Below, piece by piece: positions 45,681-54,631 of a stretch of 58,475 nucleotides of DNA. The notes below the pieces were generated by a model. That model saw only the letters and a list, made by a program, of their open reading frames with translations, did no database searches and was not told the origin of the DNA. Positions within the stretch are counted from its first letter, which is position 1, and each line of letters starts with the position of its first letter. A program made the translations under genes and the position numbers. The DNA comes from Oceanobacillus massiliensis str. N'diop (GTDB lineage: Bacteria > Bacillota > Bacilli > Bacillales > Amphibacillaceae). The stretch covers positions 214,556-273,030 of the forward strand of contig NZ_HE610979.1 of assembly GCF_000285495.1 (NCBI RefSeq). The letters run 5' to 3'.

Positions 45681-45977
45681 TTACGCAGGCGTCAAGACAA
45701 AAGCTTTCTCTTCCGGCTCCACATATAAGCATAGCTCCGTATCCATGTTTATATTCAGTATTTTTCGAAACTCTGCTGGTATTGCTACCGTACCATGCGG
45801 CGAAATATAACGCTGATTCTCTGTGTCATTTTGTAGGTGACTTATCCAGATTTCCCTTTTCTGCAAACGGATTTCGACCAATTCTCCACAATCAAAGCCA
45901 AGTTCTGATCTCCACTTTTTCGGCAGATTAATTAAACCATATTTATTGATGGGTCTACATTTTTCCAGGGAATGCAT
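45681..45977 (-). CDS. AbrB/SpoVT-type protein with two swapped-hairpin segments
   Basis: The 98-residue protein seems to hold two AbrB-like half-barrels in tandem: PINKYGLINLPKKWRSELG near residue 15 and YISPHGTVAIPAEFRKILN near residue 55. Each matches the strand-loop-PxxxR-helix design of AbrB/MazE DNA-binding proteins. It may be a transcription regulator. I chose ATG 45977, with AGAGGTG 6 nt upstream; the longer frame to 46007 would run across that site. Confidence 0.75.
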   Translation of the reverse strand: MHSLEKCRPINKYGLINLPKKWRSELGFDCGELVEIRLQKREIWISHLQNDTENQRYISPHGTVAIPAEFRKILNINMDTELCLYVEPEEKAFVLTPA

Positions 45978-46040
45978 CTTACTCACCTCTATTACTCTAT
46001 ATACCATCTAATATACCATCTCATGAAGAAAGAAAACCTA

Positions 46041-46397
46041 TTATTCTTTAATCCAGTTCCAGGCCTCCTCCACTTGATCCACCTCAAAGTATTCTACCGT
46101 AATACCCGGTAAATAATCACCAAGTTTTGCAGAAACTTTCATCAGATTCTTATCGCTGACAACGGCGAATTTCCTGAATTGCCCCCATCGCTTCGCATCA
46201 AATTTACTTCCCTCTGTTATTCCTTGGAAGGTAGTACCGCCAACATCCAAAAAGATGGCAAGAATATTGAACGGGGTATCGTCACCAAATTCCTTTTTTA
46301 CATATTGTTCAAGGTTCTCGGCATCTTCTTTCGTTACTTTCCCTCTAACCTGCACTGCAATCGTTGAAGGTTCCCTGCTAGGTAAAAACTGGAACAT
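46041..46397 (-). CDS. SpoIIAA-like STAS/SEC14-fold protein
   Basis: The 118-residue protein resembles the SpoIIAA-like family (PF11964): MFQFLPSREPSTIAVQVRGK, then the acidic helix and KFAVVSDKNLMKVSAKLGD. Its function is not established; members bind lipid-like ligands or act in stress response in other bacteria. It is transcribed towards the AbrB-like gene. Confidence 0.8.
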   Translation of the reverse strand: MFQFLPSREPSTIAVQVRGKVTKEDAENLEQYVKKEFGDDTPFNILAIFLDVGGTTFQGITEGSKFDAKRWGQFRKFAVVSDKNLMKVSAKLGDYLPGITVEYFEVDQVEEAWNWIKE

Positions 46398-46533
46398 AAC
46401 CGCTTCCTCCTCTTCTAGAATGTCTTGTTAAAATATTCCCCTTGCCAAAGGAAATAAAACTATCGGTTATCCTCAGTGATTCGAAGATGCGGATTACGGG
46501 TAACTAGAAGAACATAGAGAAGGAGGAAAATAA

Positions 46534-47208
46534 ATGGAGACTTCCATAACGATCAAAATAGTTCTGGGACTGTTGGCATTGCTTGTCGTTGTCCGCTTAC
46601 TTGGAAAGAAGGAATTATCACAGATAACCCCAATTGACTTTATCTACCTATTGGTTCTCGGAGGGCTGCTTGAGGAATCGGTTTATGATGACCTCGTAAC
46701 TGTCTGGGAAGTTCTTTATGCCATCGCATTATGGGCAGTCTTAGTCCTGGTCCTGGAAATGCTTGTACGGAAATTCGAAAAACTGAGACCCGTATTGAAA
46801 GGAGAGCCATCCATTATTATAAAGAATGGAACATTCGATATAAAAGAGATCAAGAAAAACAAACTGGAAGCTGAACAGCTACGAACACTTCTTCGGCAAC
46901 AGGGGGTATTTTCGGTGAACGAAGTAAAATACGCAATTCTTGAACCGGGCGGACAATTAAGTATTATGAAAACAGAATCTTCTTCGGCTGCGACTGCCGG
47001 CATGCTGAATATCGAACCCGCTCCTTCATCCTTCTCACACTTATTGATTGATGAAGGCAAAATTGAAAACCATGTACTCAAAAATATTGGAAAAGATAAG
47101 ACCTGGTTAATCCAGGAGCTTGCTAAATTAGGCTACCACGACATAGAACACATCTTTTACGCCGAGTGGTCCGAAGAACATGGGTTTATTGTCCAATTGG
47201 ATGAATAA
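46534..47208 (+). CDS. DUF421 membrane protein (YetF-like)
   Basis: The 224-residue protein has three N-terminal membrane helices (about 5-85), with RLLGKKELSQITPIDFIYLL between them. A cytoplasmic DUF421 domain follows: KGEPSIIIKNGTFDIKEIKK and VFSVNEVKYAILEPGGQLS. B. subtilis has several such proteins (YetF, YdfR, YrbG), found in the spore membrane in part. AGAAGGAGG precedes the ATG. Confidence 0.9.
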   Translation: METSITIKIVLGLLALLVVVRLLGKKELSQITPIDFIYLLVLGGLLEESVYDDLVTVWEVLYAIALWAVLVLVLEMLVRKFEKLRPVLKGEPSIIIKNGTFDIKEIKKNKLEAEQLRTLLRQQGVFSVNEVKYAILEPGGQLSIMKTESSSAATAGMLNIEPAPSSFSHLLIDEGKIENHVLKNIGKDKTWLIQELAKLGYHDIEHIFYAEWSEEHGFIVQLDE

Positions 47209-47225
47209 ATTCTCCGATAAATATC

Positions 47226-47266
47226 ATAAAAGGGATTGCCCGATATATTTGGGCAATCCCTTTTAT
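47226..47266. terminator. Bidirectional terminator after the DUF421 gene
   Basis: ATAAAAGGGATTGCCC and GGGCAATCCCTTTTAT form a perfect 16-bp stem. It separates the convergent DUF421 and catalase genes. Confidence 0.92.
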
Positions 47267-47380
47267 GGTTGTCATACTTAAGCTCTTCTTTTGTAATTCC
47301 ATAAGGCAAGAGGCAAACAATTGATTCCTCTTATTTAGGATCCAATGGAGGTGTGCTGTGCATATGCGGAGGTGCGGGAT

Positions 47381-48157
47381 TCAATACCGGTTTTTCCGCG
47401 TATGCAGATGGCTTGCTAACATATCAAACGTTCCAATTCCATCTGGTGCCTCTTGTCCAATCCAAGACATCTTCTCACTGTCATTGCCTTCTGAGAAGTT
47501 GATCAATTGATGAGAGAATTCAGTTGCTTCCCATTCTTTCGGAACCGAGGATGGAGCAATAACACCTTCAACTTCTTCCAATTCTTTAATTGCTGCCAGC
47601 CACTGGTTTTGATGCATCGTATCGCGAGCCAACAGGAATGAGAGCATTTCCTTCACACCTGGATCATCGGTCATCTCGTAAAGTCTGGCAACCTGCAGCC
47701 TTCCTTGTGATTCAGCATTCAGATTAGCGCGGAAGTCTGCCAGCAGGTTCCCACTAGCCACAACGTAGCCGGCACTCCATGGTACACCGACACTATTTTC
47801 CGGCATGGCGCCAAGTCCTGAAACGATAGCATGATGTGGATTCATATCACCCATAATCGCTTCAACTGCTGGATCTTTGGCTGCTGCCTCCTGTTCCTGT
47901 ACAGGGGCTTTATCAAGCAGCCTTGCAATCATTGTGGCGATCATCTCCACATGGCCGATCTCTTCTGCACCCGTATCCAGGATTAAATCTTTATATTTTT
48001 CATTTCCTCTTGTATTCCAGCCCTGAAACATATATTGCATCGCAACGGACATTTCACCATACTGTCCGCCGAGGATTTCCTGTAATTTTTTCGCAAAGAC
48101 GGGATCCGGCTTTTCTGGTTTAGCATGAAACTGAAGTTCTTTTTTGTGAATGAACAT
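47381..48157 (-). CDS. Manganese catalase, C-terminal tail frameshifted
   Basis: It breaks down hydrogen peroxide with a dimanganese centre. The frame gives 258 residues with the ferritin-like helices holding the metal ligands: GGQYGEMSVAMQYMFQ near residue 32, GAEEIGHVEMIATMI near residue 63, and NLNAESQGRLQVARLYEMT with DTMHQNQWLAAI further on. After DMLAS the frame ends in HLHTRKNRY, whereas the next frame reads VLNPAPPHMHSTPPLDPK to a stop at 47331. That Pro-rich tail looks like a normal end for this family. I chose ATG 48157 (GGAAGGTG 5 nt upstream). Confidence 0.9.
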   Translation of the reverse strand: MFIHKKELQFHAKPEKPDPVFAKKLQEILGGQYGEMSVAMQYMFQGWNTRGNEKYKDLILDTGAEEIGHVEMIATMIARLLDKAPVQEQEAAAKDPAVEAIMGDMNPHHAIVSGLGAMPENSVGVPWSAGYVVASGNLLADFRANLNAESQGRLQVARLYEMTDDPGVKEMLSFLLARDTMHQNQWLAAIKELEEVEGVIAPSSVPKEWEATEFSHQLINFSEGNDSEKMSWIGQEAPDGIGTFDMLASHLHTRKNRY

Positions 48158-48398
48158 TGTATCACCTTCCATTAAACAAGATTTTAGTACCCTTTGCTTA
48201 AGTTACAATTTCCTGCCTTTGATTCATTCTGCTCTTATCTTGTCTCCTTCCAGTTACTATCGTTAACTTCCGCGGAACTAATATGTATATACCCATGGCA
48301 AATGGTTTAAAACATATGGAATTAAATGTTTGTTATCGGCTAAAAACGGATATTTACCTATATAAAACAATTATAATTTTAAATTGGGGGTGTTGTGG

Positions 48399-48530
48399 AT
48401 GTCTGATGATAAGAATAAGAAGAAAGACGAGCATAATCAAGATTCACCCGAACAGAATCAGAAGAAGAAAGATCCCGATTTGGATATTAGCCCTCAGAGG
48501 GAAAATGTTTCCAAATCAAAGCAGAAATAA
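48399..48530 (+). CDS. Small highly charged protein, 43 residues
   Basis: The frame starts MSDDKNKKKDEHNQDSPEQN and ends SKSKQK. It is Lys/Asp/Gln-rich and has no hydrophobic segment. GGGGGTG lies 6 nt before the ATG, and a terminator follows at 48566. It is probably a real small protein of unknown role. Confidence 0.65.
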   Translation: MSDDKNKKKDEHNQDSPEQNQKKKDPDLDISPQRENVSKSKQK

Positions 48531-48565
48531 CAGCAACCATTTAAGAAAATCTCATAAGCAACATA

Positions 48566-48593
48566 AAGGTCCAGGTATGATAACCTGGACCTT
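48566..48593 (+). terminator. Hairpin terminator after the small charged gene
   Basis: AAGGTCCAGGT and ACCTGGACCTT form a perfect 11-bp stem with a 6-nt loop. The T-run after it is weak (CGTTAT). Confidence 0.7.
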
Positions 48594-48634
48594 CGTTATA
48601 ATAAGAGTAGAAATAAAGCTAAGGAGGGAGAGAC

Positions 48635-49372
48635 ATGTATAAAGATATTCTTAACCGTATCGAGCATCGTGACCATCCATTACCAGCCGGTCCTTGGCTG
48701 ATGACCCAAAGATGGGATCACTTATTGTTCATGCATCTCCCTGTTTCCAAAAATATCATGAAATCTCTAATTCCTGAAGGTCTTGAGCTGGATACCTATA
48801 ATGATAAAGCCTGGATAACCATCATCCCGTTTAAAGTAAATAATATGCGGCTTCGAAAAGTGCCGCCAGTTCCGTTCATGAATTCCTATCTGGAGCTGAA
48901 CGTCCGAACGTATGTAATAAAAAACGGGCTTCCCGGCATTTACTTTTTCAGTCTGGATGCCAATATGCTTTCTGCTGTTCTAGGAGCACGAGTCGGGACG
49001 ATTCCCTATTTTTATGCAAAGATGAGCATGAAAAGAATGGGAAGTACTTATCATTATAATTCTAGAAGACGAGGAAGTTCAAAAGCCGTGTTTAAAGGTT
49101 CCTATCGCCCCCTCTCTGCTCCTGCTCAACCGAAAAAACACAGTTTAAGTTACTGGCTGCTGGAAAGATATTTCATGTGGTCCCATCGCGGCAAGCAATT
49201 ATACCGTGTTGGCATCCATCATCTGCAATGGGAGGTTATGGATGTTGAGGTAACGATTGAGAAGCAGGAAATGATGCCATTTCTACCTGCAGAAGCGGTG
49301 ATTGGAAATCCTATTTTTCATTACGCACATTCTAAACGTGTTCTCTTTTGGCCAATCAAAAAGGAGGATTAA
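48635..49372 (+). CDS. DUF2071 family protein (YqjF-like), copy 2
   Basis: The 245-residue paralogue of the gene at 40059 shows TQRWDHLLFMHLPVS, LIPEGLELDTYNDKAWITI and ELNVRTYVIKNGLPGIYFFS. The two differ over most positions, so the duplication is not recent. AAGGAGGG lies before the ATG. Function unknown. Confidence 0.88.
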   Translation: MYKDILNRIEHRDHPLPAGPWLMTQRWDHLLFMHLPVSKNIMKSLIPEGLELDTYNDKAWITIIPFKVNNMRLRKVPPVPFMNSYLELNVRTYVIKNGLPGIYFFSLDANMLSAVLGARVGTIPYFYAKMSMKRMGSTYHYNSRRRGSSKAVFKGSYRPLSAPAQPKKHSLSYWLLERYFMWSHRGKQLYRVGIHHLQWEVMDVEVTIEKQEMMPFLPAEAVIGNPIFHYAHSKRVLFWPIKKED

Positions 49373-49425
49373 AGCAGGGCAGATGCAGGCTTAACTTCTA
49401 GAGAATAGTATAGAAGATTGCACTC

Positions 49426-49944
49426 TCATTTTGATGATTGTTCGAGTTCGAGCAAACTGCTTTTCATCGATATACCTCCCCGGTAACCTGCCATTTTGCC
49501 GTTTTTGCTGATGACCCGGTGACAAGGAATAACGATCATCACCGCATTAGAACCGATAGCTGTCGCAACAGCCCGAACAGAAGATGGTCTGTCAATCTTC
49601 TCAGCTATTTCTGAGTAGGTTGCCGTGTGCCCATAAGGAATCTCTTTTAATTCATTCCATACTTCCCTTTGGAATGGTGTACCCGCTATATCGATAGGCA
49701 AATCAAATCGCTCGCGTTCTCCTTTTAAATATTGCTCCAGCTGCAGCTTATATATCGAAAGTTTGTCCGTATCTTCTATCAATTCAGCTACATGCCTGTG
49801 TTTACGCATCCACTGCTCGACTTCTTCCAATCCCTGATTCGCCGAGCCAACGAAACAAAGCCCATCATCTGTTGCAGCAATGTAGATATTCCAATTATTC
49901 GTAGATATACAATCAAAGTAAATGTATCTGGTATTTTTATTCAT
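49426..49944 (-). CDS. ogt: Methylated-DNA-protein-cysteine methyltransferase
   Basis: It repairs O6-alkylguanine in a one-time reaction. The 172-residue protein has FQREVWNELKEIPYGHTATY near residue 95, the arginine-finger helix SSVRAVATAIGSN and the acceptor Cys in VIPCHRVISKNG near residue 145. I chose ATG 49944 (GCGGGG 7 nt upstream); the frame upstream of it to 50085 has no ribosome site and looks non-coding. Confidence 0.92.
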   Translation of the reverse strand: MNKNTRYIYFDCISTNNWNIYIAATDDGLCFVGSANQGLEEVEQWMRKHRHVAELIEDTDKLSIYKLQLEQYLKGERERFDLPIDIAGTPFQREVWNELKEIPYGHTATYSEIAEKIDRPSSVRAVATAIGSNAVMIVIPCHRVISKNGKMAGYRGGISMKSSLLELEQSSK

Positions 49945-50300
49945 ATGAATACCCCGCTTTTCACCATATATTAAAATAACGATACTATAATAGTAAACTA
50001 TGATTGATTGAATTGGTAATGAAAAATTAATACGGGAAAATGGAGGGACAGCTTTGAGTCCCCTAAATTGACATATTCTTTCCATACCACACTCTTCATT
50101 ACCGATTGTGTTGAATTCCTTCTAAAATAGGTCAGTGCCCCATACATAGGTTGATATCCATACATAACATGAATTAATGGAGGACTTAAACACAGCATCC
50201 AGTATGCGCCAAAGATAAAAGTGAAAAGCTGGGTTGGAAACAATGGCTGTTGTGTATTAGCCGCCTTCATAAATTATGCTTTAACTGGAGGTATTACGGA

Positions 50301-50564
50301 ATGGAACCTAATTATATATATATGCAAAATGATCAATTCGTTTATCCTGATGACATGCGCAGACCGCACGGGGGTTATGGATTTGCTTGGCCGTTACTTG
50401 GGGGGATTGCTGGCGGTCTATTGGCTGGTGCTTTAATCACTCCGCATGGATATGGCTATGGGTATGGACCACCAGGCTATGGTTATCCTTCTTATGGTTA
50501 CGGGGGTTATGGGGCTTACGGTAATCCTTATAGCTACGGATATGGCTTTCCGTTCGGTTACTGA
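50301..50564 (+). CDS. Gly/Tyr-rich small protein
   Basis: The 87-residue protein starts MEPNYIYMQNDQFVYPDD. It has a hydrophobic Gly-rich middle (WPLLGGIAGGLLAGALI) and a C-terminal tract of GYG-type repeats (GYGYGYGPPGYGYPSYG). Such composition occurs in spore coat and surface proteins, which is only suggestive. TGGAGG lies 8 nt before the ATG. Confidence 0.75.
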   Translation: MEPNYIYMQNDQFVYPDDMRRPHGGYGFAWPLLGGIAGGLLAGALITPHGYGYGYGPPGYGYPSYGYGGYGAYGNPYSYGYGFPFGY

Positions 50565-50596
50565 CAAAACATTTGATAGAACAAATGTCAAAATAA

Positions 50597-50636
50597 TAAA
50601 AAGGACGCAATTATTTTGACCCATAATTGCGTCCTT
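50597..50636 (-). terminator. Terminator near the Gly/Tyr-rich gene
   Basis: AAGGACGCAATTAT and ATAATTGCGTCCTT form a perfect 14-bp stem. T-rich sequence follows on the minus strand. It may end the zinc-lipoprotein transcript and also block plus-strand reading. Confidence 0.85.
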
Positions 50637-50818
50637 AAAAACATGGTTATCTTTTATGTTTCCTGATACCCTGCTGCAAATTGGTAATAAATTTCTGTTC
50701 TTGATTATGATTATATTGCCAGAATGATTATTTCCTGGACGACCTAATCAGAGGAGACAGGCAATGAAATTATTCTCCCTGCACCCAATAGACTATCTTG
50801 AAAGCAGTATATAACCTG

Positions 50819-52141
50819 TTATTTCGTTGCTTTATCAAGAACCTCCAGATTGTAATCCATTAGAGAAAGATAGTCTTCATGATTATCGATATCCTCATCT
50901 GTTAGCACAGATAAATTATGAATGGTCAGGGCTTCAGCACCAATTTGCTCCTGAATGATGTCGGATACGCGATTTGTAGTATTTTGTTCATACAGAATAT
51001 AATCCAGGTTATACTCCTCCGCTAGATCAATGACTTCGACCAGTTCTTTTTGCGAAGGTTCACTGCTTGAAGATAATCCGCTAATCGCTATCTGTTTTAT
51101 GCCATAACGTTCTTCCCAGTAACCAAACGCTGCGTGTGCAACAAGAATATGCTTGTTTTCTTTTGCTTCCAATACTTCTGAGAAACGTTCATCTAATGCG
51201 GTTAACTCTGCTTCCAATGATTTGAAGTTTTCATTGTACGTAGCTTCTTCATCAGGATTCAGCTCGATAAGCTCCTCTTTAACAATTTCCGCAACTTCAA
51301 TCATACGGATTGGATCTAGCCAAATATGTGGATCTTGATCACCATGATTATGTCCATCATGGGAATGTTCTCCATGGTCATCCGCCTCGTGCTCCGCATG
51401 TTCTTCTTCACCATGGTCCTCAACTATTATTTCTACCGCTTCCGACTCAGCAATTATATTATGGTCATCGTCAAAAAGGGTGGCTTTTATCTGCTGACCT
51501 GATGTATCGGCTTGGCCTTCATAGTGATTGGTACCTTGATCTGGAACTGTCTCCCATTCTGTTTCATTCGGTTCCAATGTATACCAGTGCCAGTGTTCAT
51601 GAGTAGTTTCCTCACTTAGGACTGCTGTTAGTTGAACAGCATCATCACTATGATAATGATCGGATAGTCCTTCTATTTTAATAGATTCATGGTTTTCTGC
51701 TTCTTCGCCTTCATGTTCATAGGCCTCTTCACCTTCATGGTCATGCGCTTCTTTATAGTCGTGGAAAAGTTCCTCGCGCTTTCCAATTTCTAACAATTTT
51801 ACATCCTGGGATGCAAGTGCATCAGCAGCACTTTCAGCAAAAGCTTCCATTCCTGCTCCCAAATAAATAAATGCGTCACTTTCTGCGATTGCAGTCATAT
51901 CTTTTGAAGTAGGTTCGTATGTATGTGCATCCCCGCCTGGCGGATATACGGTTTCCACATTGACTGTTTCTCCGCCAATTCTTTCAGCAGCAAACTGTAA
52001 CGGATAAATGGTTGTATATAAAGATAGTTTTTCATCCGTACTTCCTTCCGCTGCTTGACTGGAACCTTTGGTCGATGGTGAACATCCTGCAATAATAAAC
52101 CCCATTACAAATAAAACGATGAATGCTTTGGTAATTCTCAT
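50819..52141 (-). CDS. znuA: Zinc-binding ABC transporter lipoprotein with an inserted domain (ZnuA/AdcA-like)
   Basis: It captures zinc outside the membrane for an ABC importer. The 440-residue lipoprotein has a lipobox ending in Cys20, the ligand loop YPPGGDAHTYEPTSKD near residue 70, HILVAHAAFGYWEERYG and YILYEQNTTNRVSD. The His-rich loop is split: His/Glu-rich stretches at about 128-151 and 243-267 flank a beta-rich, Trp-containing segment (about 155-242; EHWHWYTLEPNETEWE) not found in ordinary ZnuA. No permease or ATPase genes are adjacent. Two Zur boxes precede it. Confidence 0.92.
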   Translation of the reverse strand: MRITKAFIVLFVMGFIIAGCSPSTKGSSQAAEGSTDEKLSLYTTIYPLQFAAERIGGETVNVETVYPPGGDAHTYEPTSKDMTAIAESDAFIYLGAGMEAFAESAADALASQDVKLLEIGKREELFHDYKEAHDHEGEEAYEHEGEEAENHESIKIEGLSDHYHSDDAVQLTAVLSEETTHEHWHWYTLEPNETEWETVPDQGTNHYEGQADTSGQQIKATLFDDDHNIIAESEAVEIIVEDHGEEEHAEHEADDHGEHSHDGHNHGDQDPHIWLDPIRMIEVAEIVKEELIELNPDEEATYNENFKSLEAELTALDERFSEVLEAKENKHILVAHAAFGYWEERYGIKQIAISGLSSSSEPSQKELVEVIDLAEEYNLDYILYEQNTTNRVSDIIQEQIGAEALTIHNLSVLTDEDIDNHEDYLSLMDYNLEVLDKATK

Positions 52142-52185
52142 TTTCTCTCCTCCTATACAATATTATTTATTTAACATTCATCATC

Positions 52186-52229
52186 ATATCGAAATGATTA
52201 CGATTTGTAAACAGTAATCATTACGATTT
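52186..52229 (-). promoter_or_regulatory. Two tandem Zur boxes
   Basis: Two 21-bp sites at 52186-52206 and 52209-52229 resemble the Bacillus Zur box AAATCGTAATNATTACGATTT. On the minus strand both begin AAATCGTAAT; each deviates from consensus at a few positions in its second half. They lie 45-88 bp upstream of the lipoprotein gene, so zinc-dependent repression is likely. Confidence 0.88.
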
Positions 52230-52324
52230 ATTAGATATTTGTTTATGGATCACTTCTCTATCCGCTGTTCTCGGGCTAGCGCAAGCCCCCATAAATACAG
52301 GAAAATCTTTGAAATTGCATGCTA

Positions 52325-52369
52325 AAAAGGATGCTTTTAAAAGTCAATAAATACTTTTAAAAGCATCCT
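52325..52369 (-). terminator. Terminator of the oxidoreductase gene
   Basis: GGATGCTTTTAAAAGT and ACTTTTAAAAGCATCC form a perfect 16-bp stem with an 8-nt loop, followed by T5 on the minus strand. The stretch 52230-52324 also shows a small GGGCT/AGCCC hairpin near 52273, role unknown. Confidence 0.88.
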
Positions 52370-52458
52370 CAAGCTAAAATAGCATATAGGCTCCTAATAA
52401 ATTCTTTGTGATATTGTCGGTGCTATCAAATAGGCGAAAACCGGATAACGAAATTTGC

Positions 52459-53394
52459 CTATTTCATACGAATAACTATTTTGCCATGAGCATGATGGGT
52501 TTCACTTAAGGCATGTGCTTCCTGAAGAGAGCTTTCACTAAAAGGGAAGACTTTCCCAATAACGGGCTTTAATTTCCCTTGATTATATATGTCTGCCAAT
52601 TCCTGCAATTGCTCTCCCTTTGGCTCCAGCCATAAGAATCCAGCTTTTACCTTATATCTTTCCAGGTTTTCTTCAGAAGGTGGCTGTGCAATGGAAACAA
52701 GTCTTCCATTTTCCTTTAGTACTTGGAAGCTTTTTGCTTGAACTTCCCCACCAATTGAATCCAGGACAATATCAAAGTCCCGAACTACAGTTTCAAAAGC
52801 TTCCGTTTTATAATGGATAACCTGGTCAGCACCAAGGGATTTTAGTGTCTCTTCATTTTCTTCACTGGCAGTCGTGGCAACATATGCACCAAAATACTTT
52901 GCGATCTGGATAGCGAAGGTTCCCACTCCGCCTGCTCCAGCGTGAATCAGTACTTTATCACCTTTTTTGATTTTGCAAAAATCAACCAGGCACTGCCATG
53001 CGGTTAATCCTGCCAAAGGAATCGATGCAGCTTCTTCAAATCCCATATTTTCAGGCATTTTCGCAAGCAGGTTTTGATCAACCGGGACAAATTCTGCGTA
53101 AGTACCTTGCCTTGTTGTCGCCGGACGTGCAAATACCCTGTCACCAACCTTGAATTCAGAGACATTCTTACCTGTTTCCGTGATTATGCCTGCTGCATCC
53201 CAACCCAGAATAATTGGAAATTCAAATGGAAGCATCTCTTGCAAATGCCCCTCCCGCAGTTTCCAATCAATTGGATTTATCGAAGTAGCATGAATTTCAA
53301 CCAATACTTGATCATCTGTGATAGACGGCCGCTCTATTTCTCTTTCTTTTAATTGTTTTCTTCCTCCATATTGATCAATAATGACTGCTTTCAT
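52459..53394 (-). CDS. NADP-dependent quinone-oxidoreductase-type MDR protein
   Basis: The 311-residue medium-chain dehydrogenase/reductase begins MKAVIIDQYGGRKQL. It has SINPIDWKLREG and GWDAAGIITETGKNV, and the dinucleotide motif VLIHAGAGGVGTFAIQIAK near residue 148. The catalytic zinc Cys of alcohol dehydrogenases is absent, as in zeta-crystallin-type quinone reductases. The substrate is unknown. Confidence 0.88.
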   Translation of the reverse strand: MKAVIIDQYGGRKQLKEREIERPSITDDQVLVEIHATSINPIDWKLREGHLQEMLPFEFPIILGWDAAGIITETGKNVSEFKVGDRVFARPATTRQGTYAEFVPVDQNLLAKMPENMGFEEAASIPLAGLTAWQCLVDFCKIKKGDKVLIHAGAGGVGTFAIQIAKYFGAYVATTASEENEETLKSLGADQVIHYKTEAFETVVRDFDIVLDSIGGEVQAKSFQVLKENGRLVSIAQPPSEENLERYKVKAGFLWLEPKGEQLQELADIYNQGKLKPVIGKVFPFSESSLQEAHALSETHHAHGKIVIRMK

Positions 53395-53587
53395 CCTTTA
53401 ACCTCCTCTAGTTGTATCATTTATTATAAAGCATCGTGGGAAATTTATCCTTTTATAAAACTGCGGTGCTTCTCCTCACCTTTAATTGCTCAATTGTGAA
53501 ACTTTAATTCCCTTAATTCGTACATAAGGTATAACAAAATCATGTTTAGTATCGTTCAGAAAAGTATCAAATAAGGAGGTATGAAAT

Positions 53588-53770
53588 ATGTCTACAGATG
53601 TTATTACGATAGTAGCTATAGCTTCTATGGTTATATGGATTATGGTGTCTCGGGAGATTGTAAAACCTTCAAAAGAAAAGAATAGGAAAAAAATGATAAC
53701 TTTAATGTCTGCGGGTTCCTTATCAACACTAATACTAACCATTTCGCTTTTCCAAAATATCCAGTTCTAA
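53588..53770 (+). CDS. Small two-helix membrane protein
   Basis: The 60-residue protein has helices at about 4-20 and 38-56 around a Lys-rich loop (VKPSKEKNRKKMI). AAGGAGGT lies 7 nt before the ATG, a near-perfect site that supports it over the opposite-strand frame. I recognise no family. Confidence 0.7.
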   Translation: MSTDVITIVAIASMVIWIMVSREIVKPSKEKNRKKMITLMSAGSLSTLILTISLFQNIQF

Positions 53771-53834
53771 AATTCATTTAAAACAGGCTTAGGCAGAAAT
53801 AGAAGGTTTGTGTATGCAGGATTAAATGATAAAT

Positions 53835-53878
53835 AATAGGGAGTCGTCAAGGCATAACCTTCTTTACTCCTCCCTATT
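53835..53878 (-). terminator. Terminator of the HAD hydrolase gene
   Basis: AATAGGGAG and CTCCCTATT form a 9-bp stem over a 26-nt loop that has inner pairing (AAGG/CCTT). T-rich sequence follows on the minus strand. Confidence 0.6.
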
Positions 53879-53937
53879 AGCTATAAATCAGATATTGTTC
53901 AATACTGTATAGTCTTTCCTAATTCATTTTTGAGGCA

Positions 53938-54552
53938 TTAAACAATTGAATATAATTTCTGGAAGTCATTAATTATGTAATCAGAATTATTATTTGGCTC
54001 ATTCTTTTCGGCAAAATAGCAAGCACTTATTCCCGCACTTTTGCCTGATAATAAATCTAAATCTCTATCGCCAATCATGATAGCCTCTGATGGCTTGATA
54101 GTATGTTTTTGAATAATGTATTTAATGGCGGCAGGACTTGGTTTCCTTTCAAATCTTTGCTTCGAAGTTATAAAATCGGAGAAATAACGATACAAATCAT
54201 ATTTTTTTAGCAGTTCGATGGACGACTCCCCTCGATGGGTAAATAAATAATTATATCTACCTGTGGAATGAATGAATTCACAAATATCTAAAATCCCTTT
54301 ATATGGTTTGGCAGATTCTAATTCTATCTCTCTTTTCTTTTTCTTGAAACCTGCTATAAAATCTGCGTTAATATCATACTTCTCCTCATAGTATTGAAGA
54401 GCATAGCCTGAAGAAACCCTCATCCGCTTCTCGATATTCTCTAACGGTTCTTCTATTCCATTAACTTGCAGACACTCTTTGAATACGTTCGCCATCACGG
54501 GATAAGTATCAAATAGAGTGCCATCAAAATCCCAAATTATATGTTTATACAT
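53938..54552 (-). CDS. HAD-superfamily hydrolase (phosphatase-like)
   Basis: The 204-residue protein has HAD motif I IIWDFDGTLFDTYPV, motif II near FTHRGES, the motif III Lys in FERKPSP, and motif IV EAIMIGDRDLDLLSG. The cap is the helical type of the phosphoglycolate phosphatase group. The substrate is unknown. Confidence 0.88.
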   Translation of the reverse strand: MYKHIIWDFDGTLFDTYPVMANVFKECLQVNGIEEPLENIEKRMRVSSGYALQYYEEKYDINADFIAGFKKKKREIELESAKPYKGILDICEFIHSTGRYNYLFTHRGESSIELLKKYDLYRYFSDFITSKQRFERKPSPAAIKYIIQKHTIKPSEAIMIGDRDLDLLSGKSAGISACYFAEKNEPNNNSDYIINDFQKLYSIV

Positions 54553-54631
54553 ACTAATTATTCCCTCCTCATTCGCAGTATCGTAATATTCAGTTTACCC
54601 TACTCAAAAATAAAAGAGGGAAAGCTTGGAC

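Noticed and set aside
49998-50270. 90-residue minus-strand frame upstream of ogt
   Set aside because: No ribosome site and no recognisable family, though the segment MYGYQPMYG is faintly coat-like.
52273-52290. GGGCT/AGCCC hairpin as a terminator or IS end
   Set aside because: Only 5 bp, no T-run, and no transposase trace near it.
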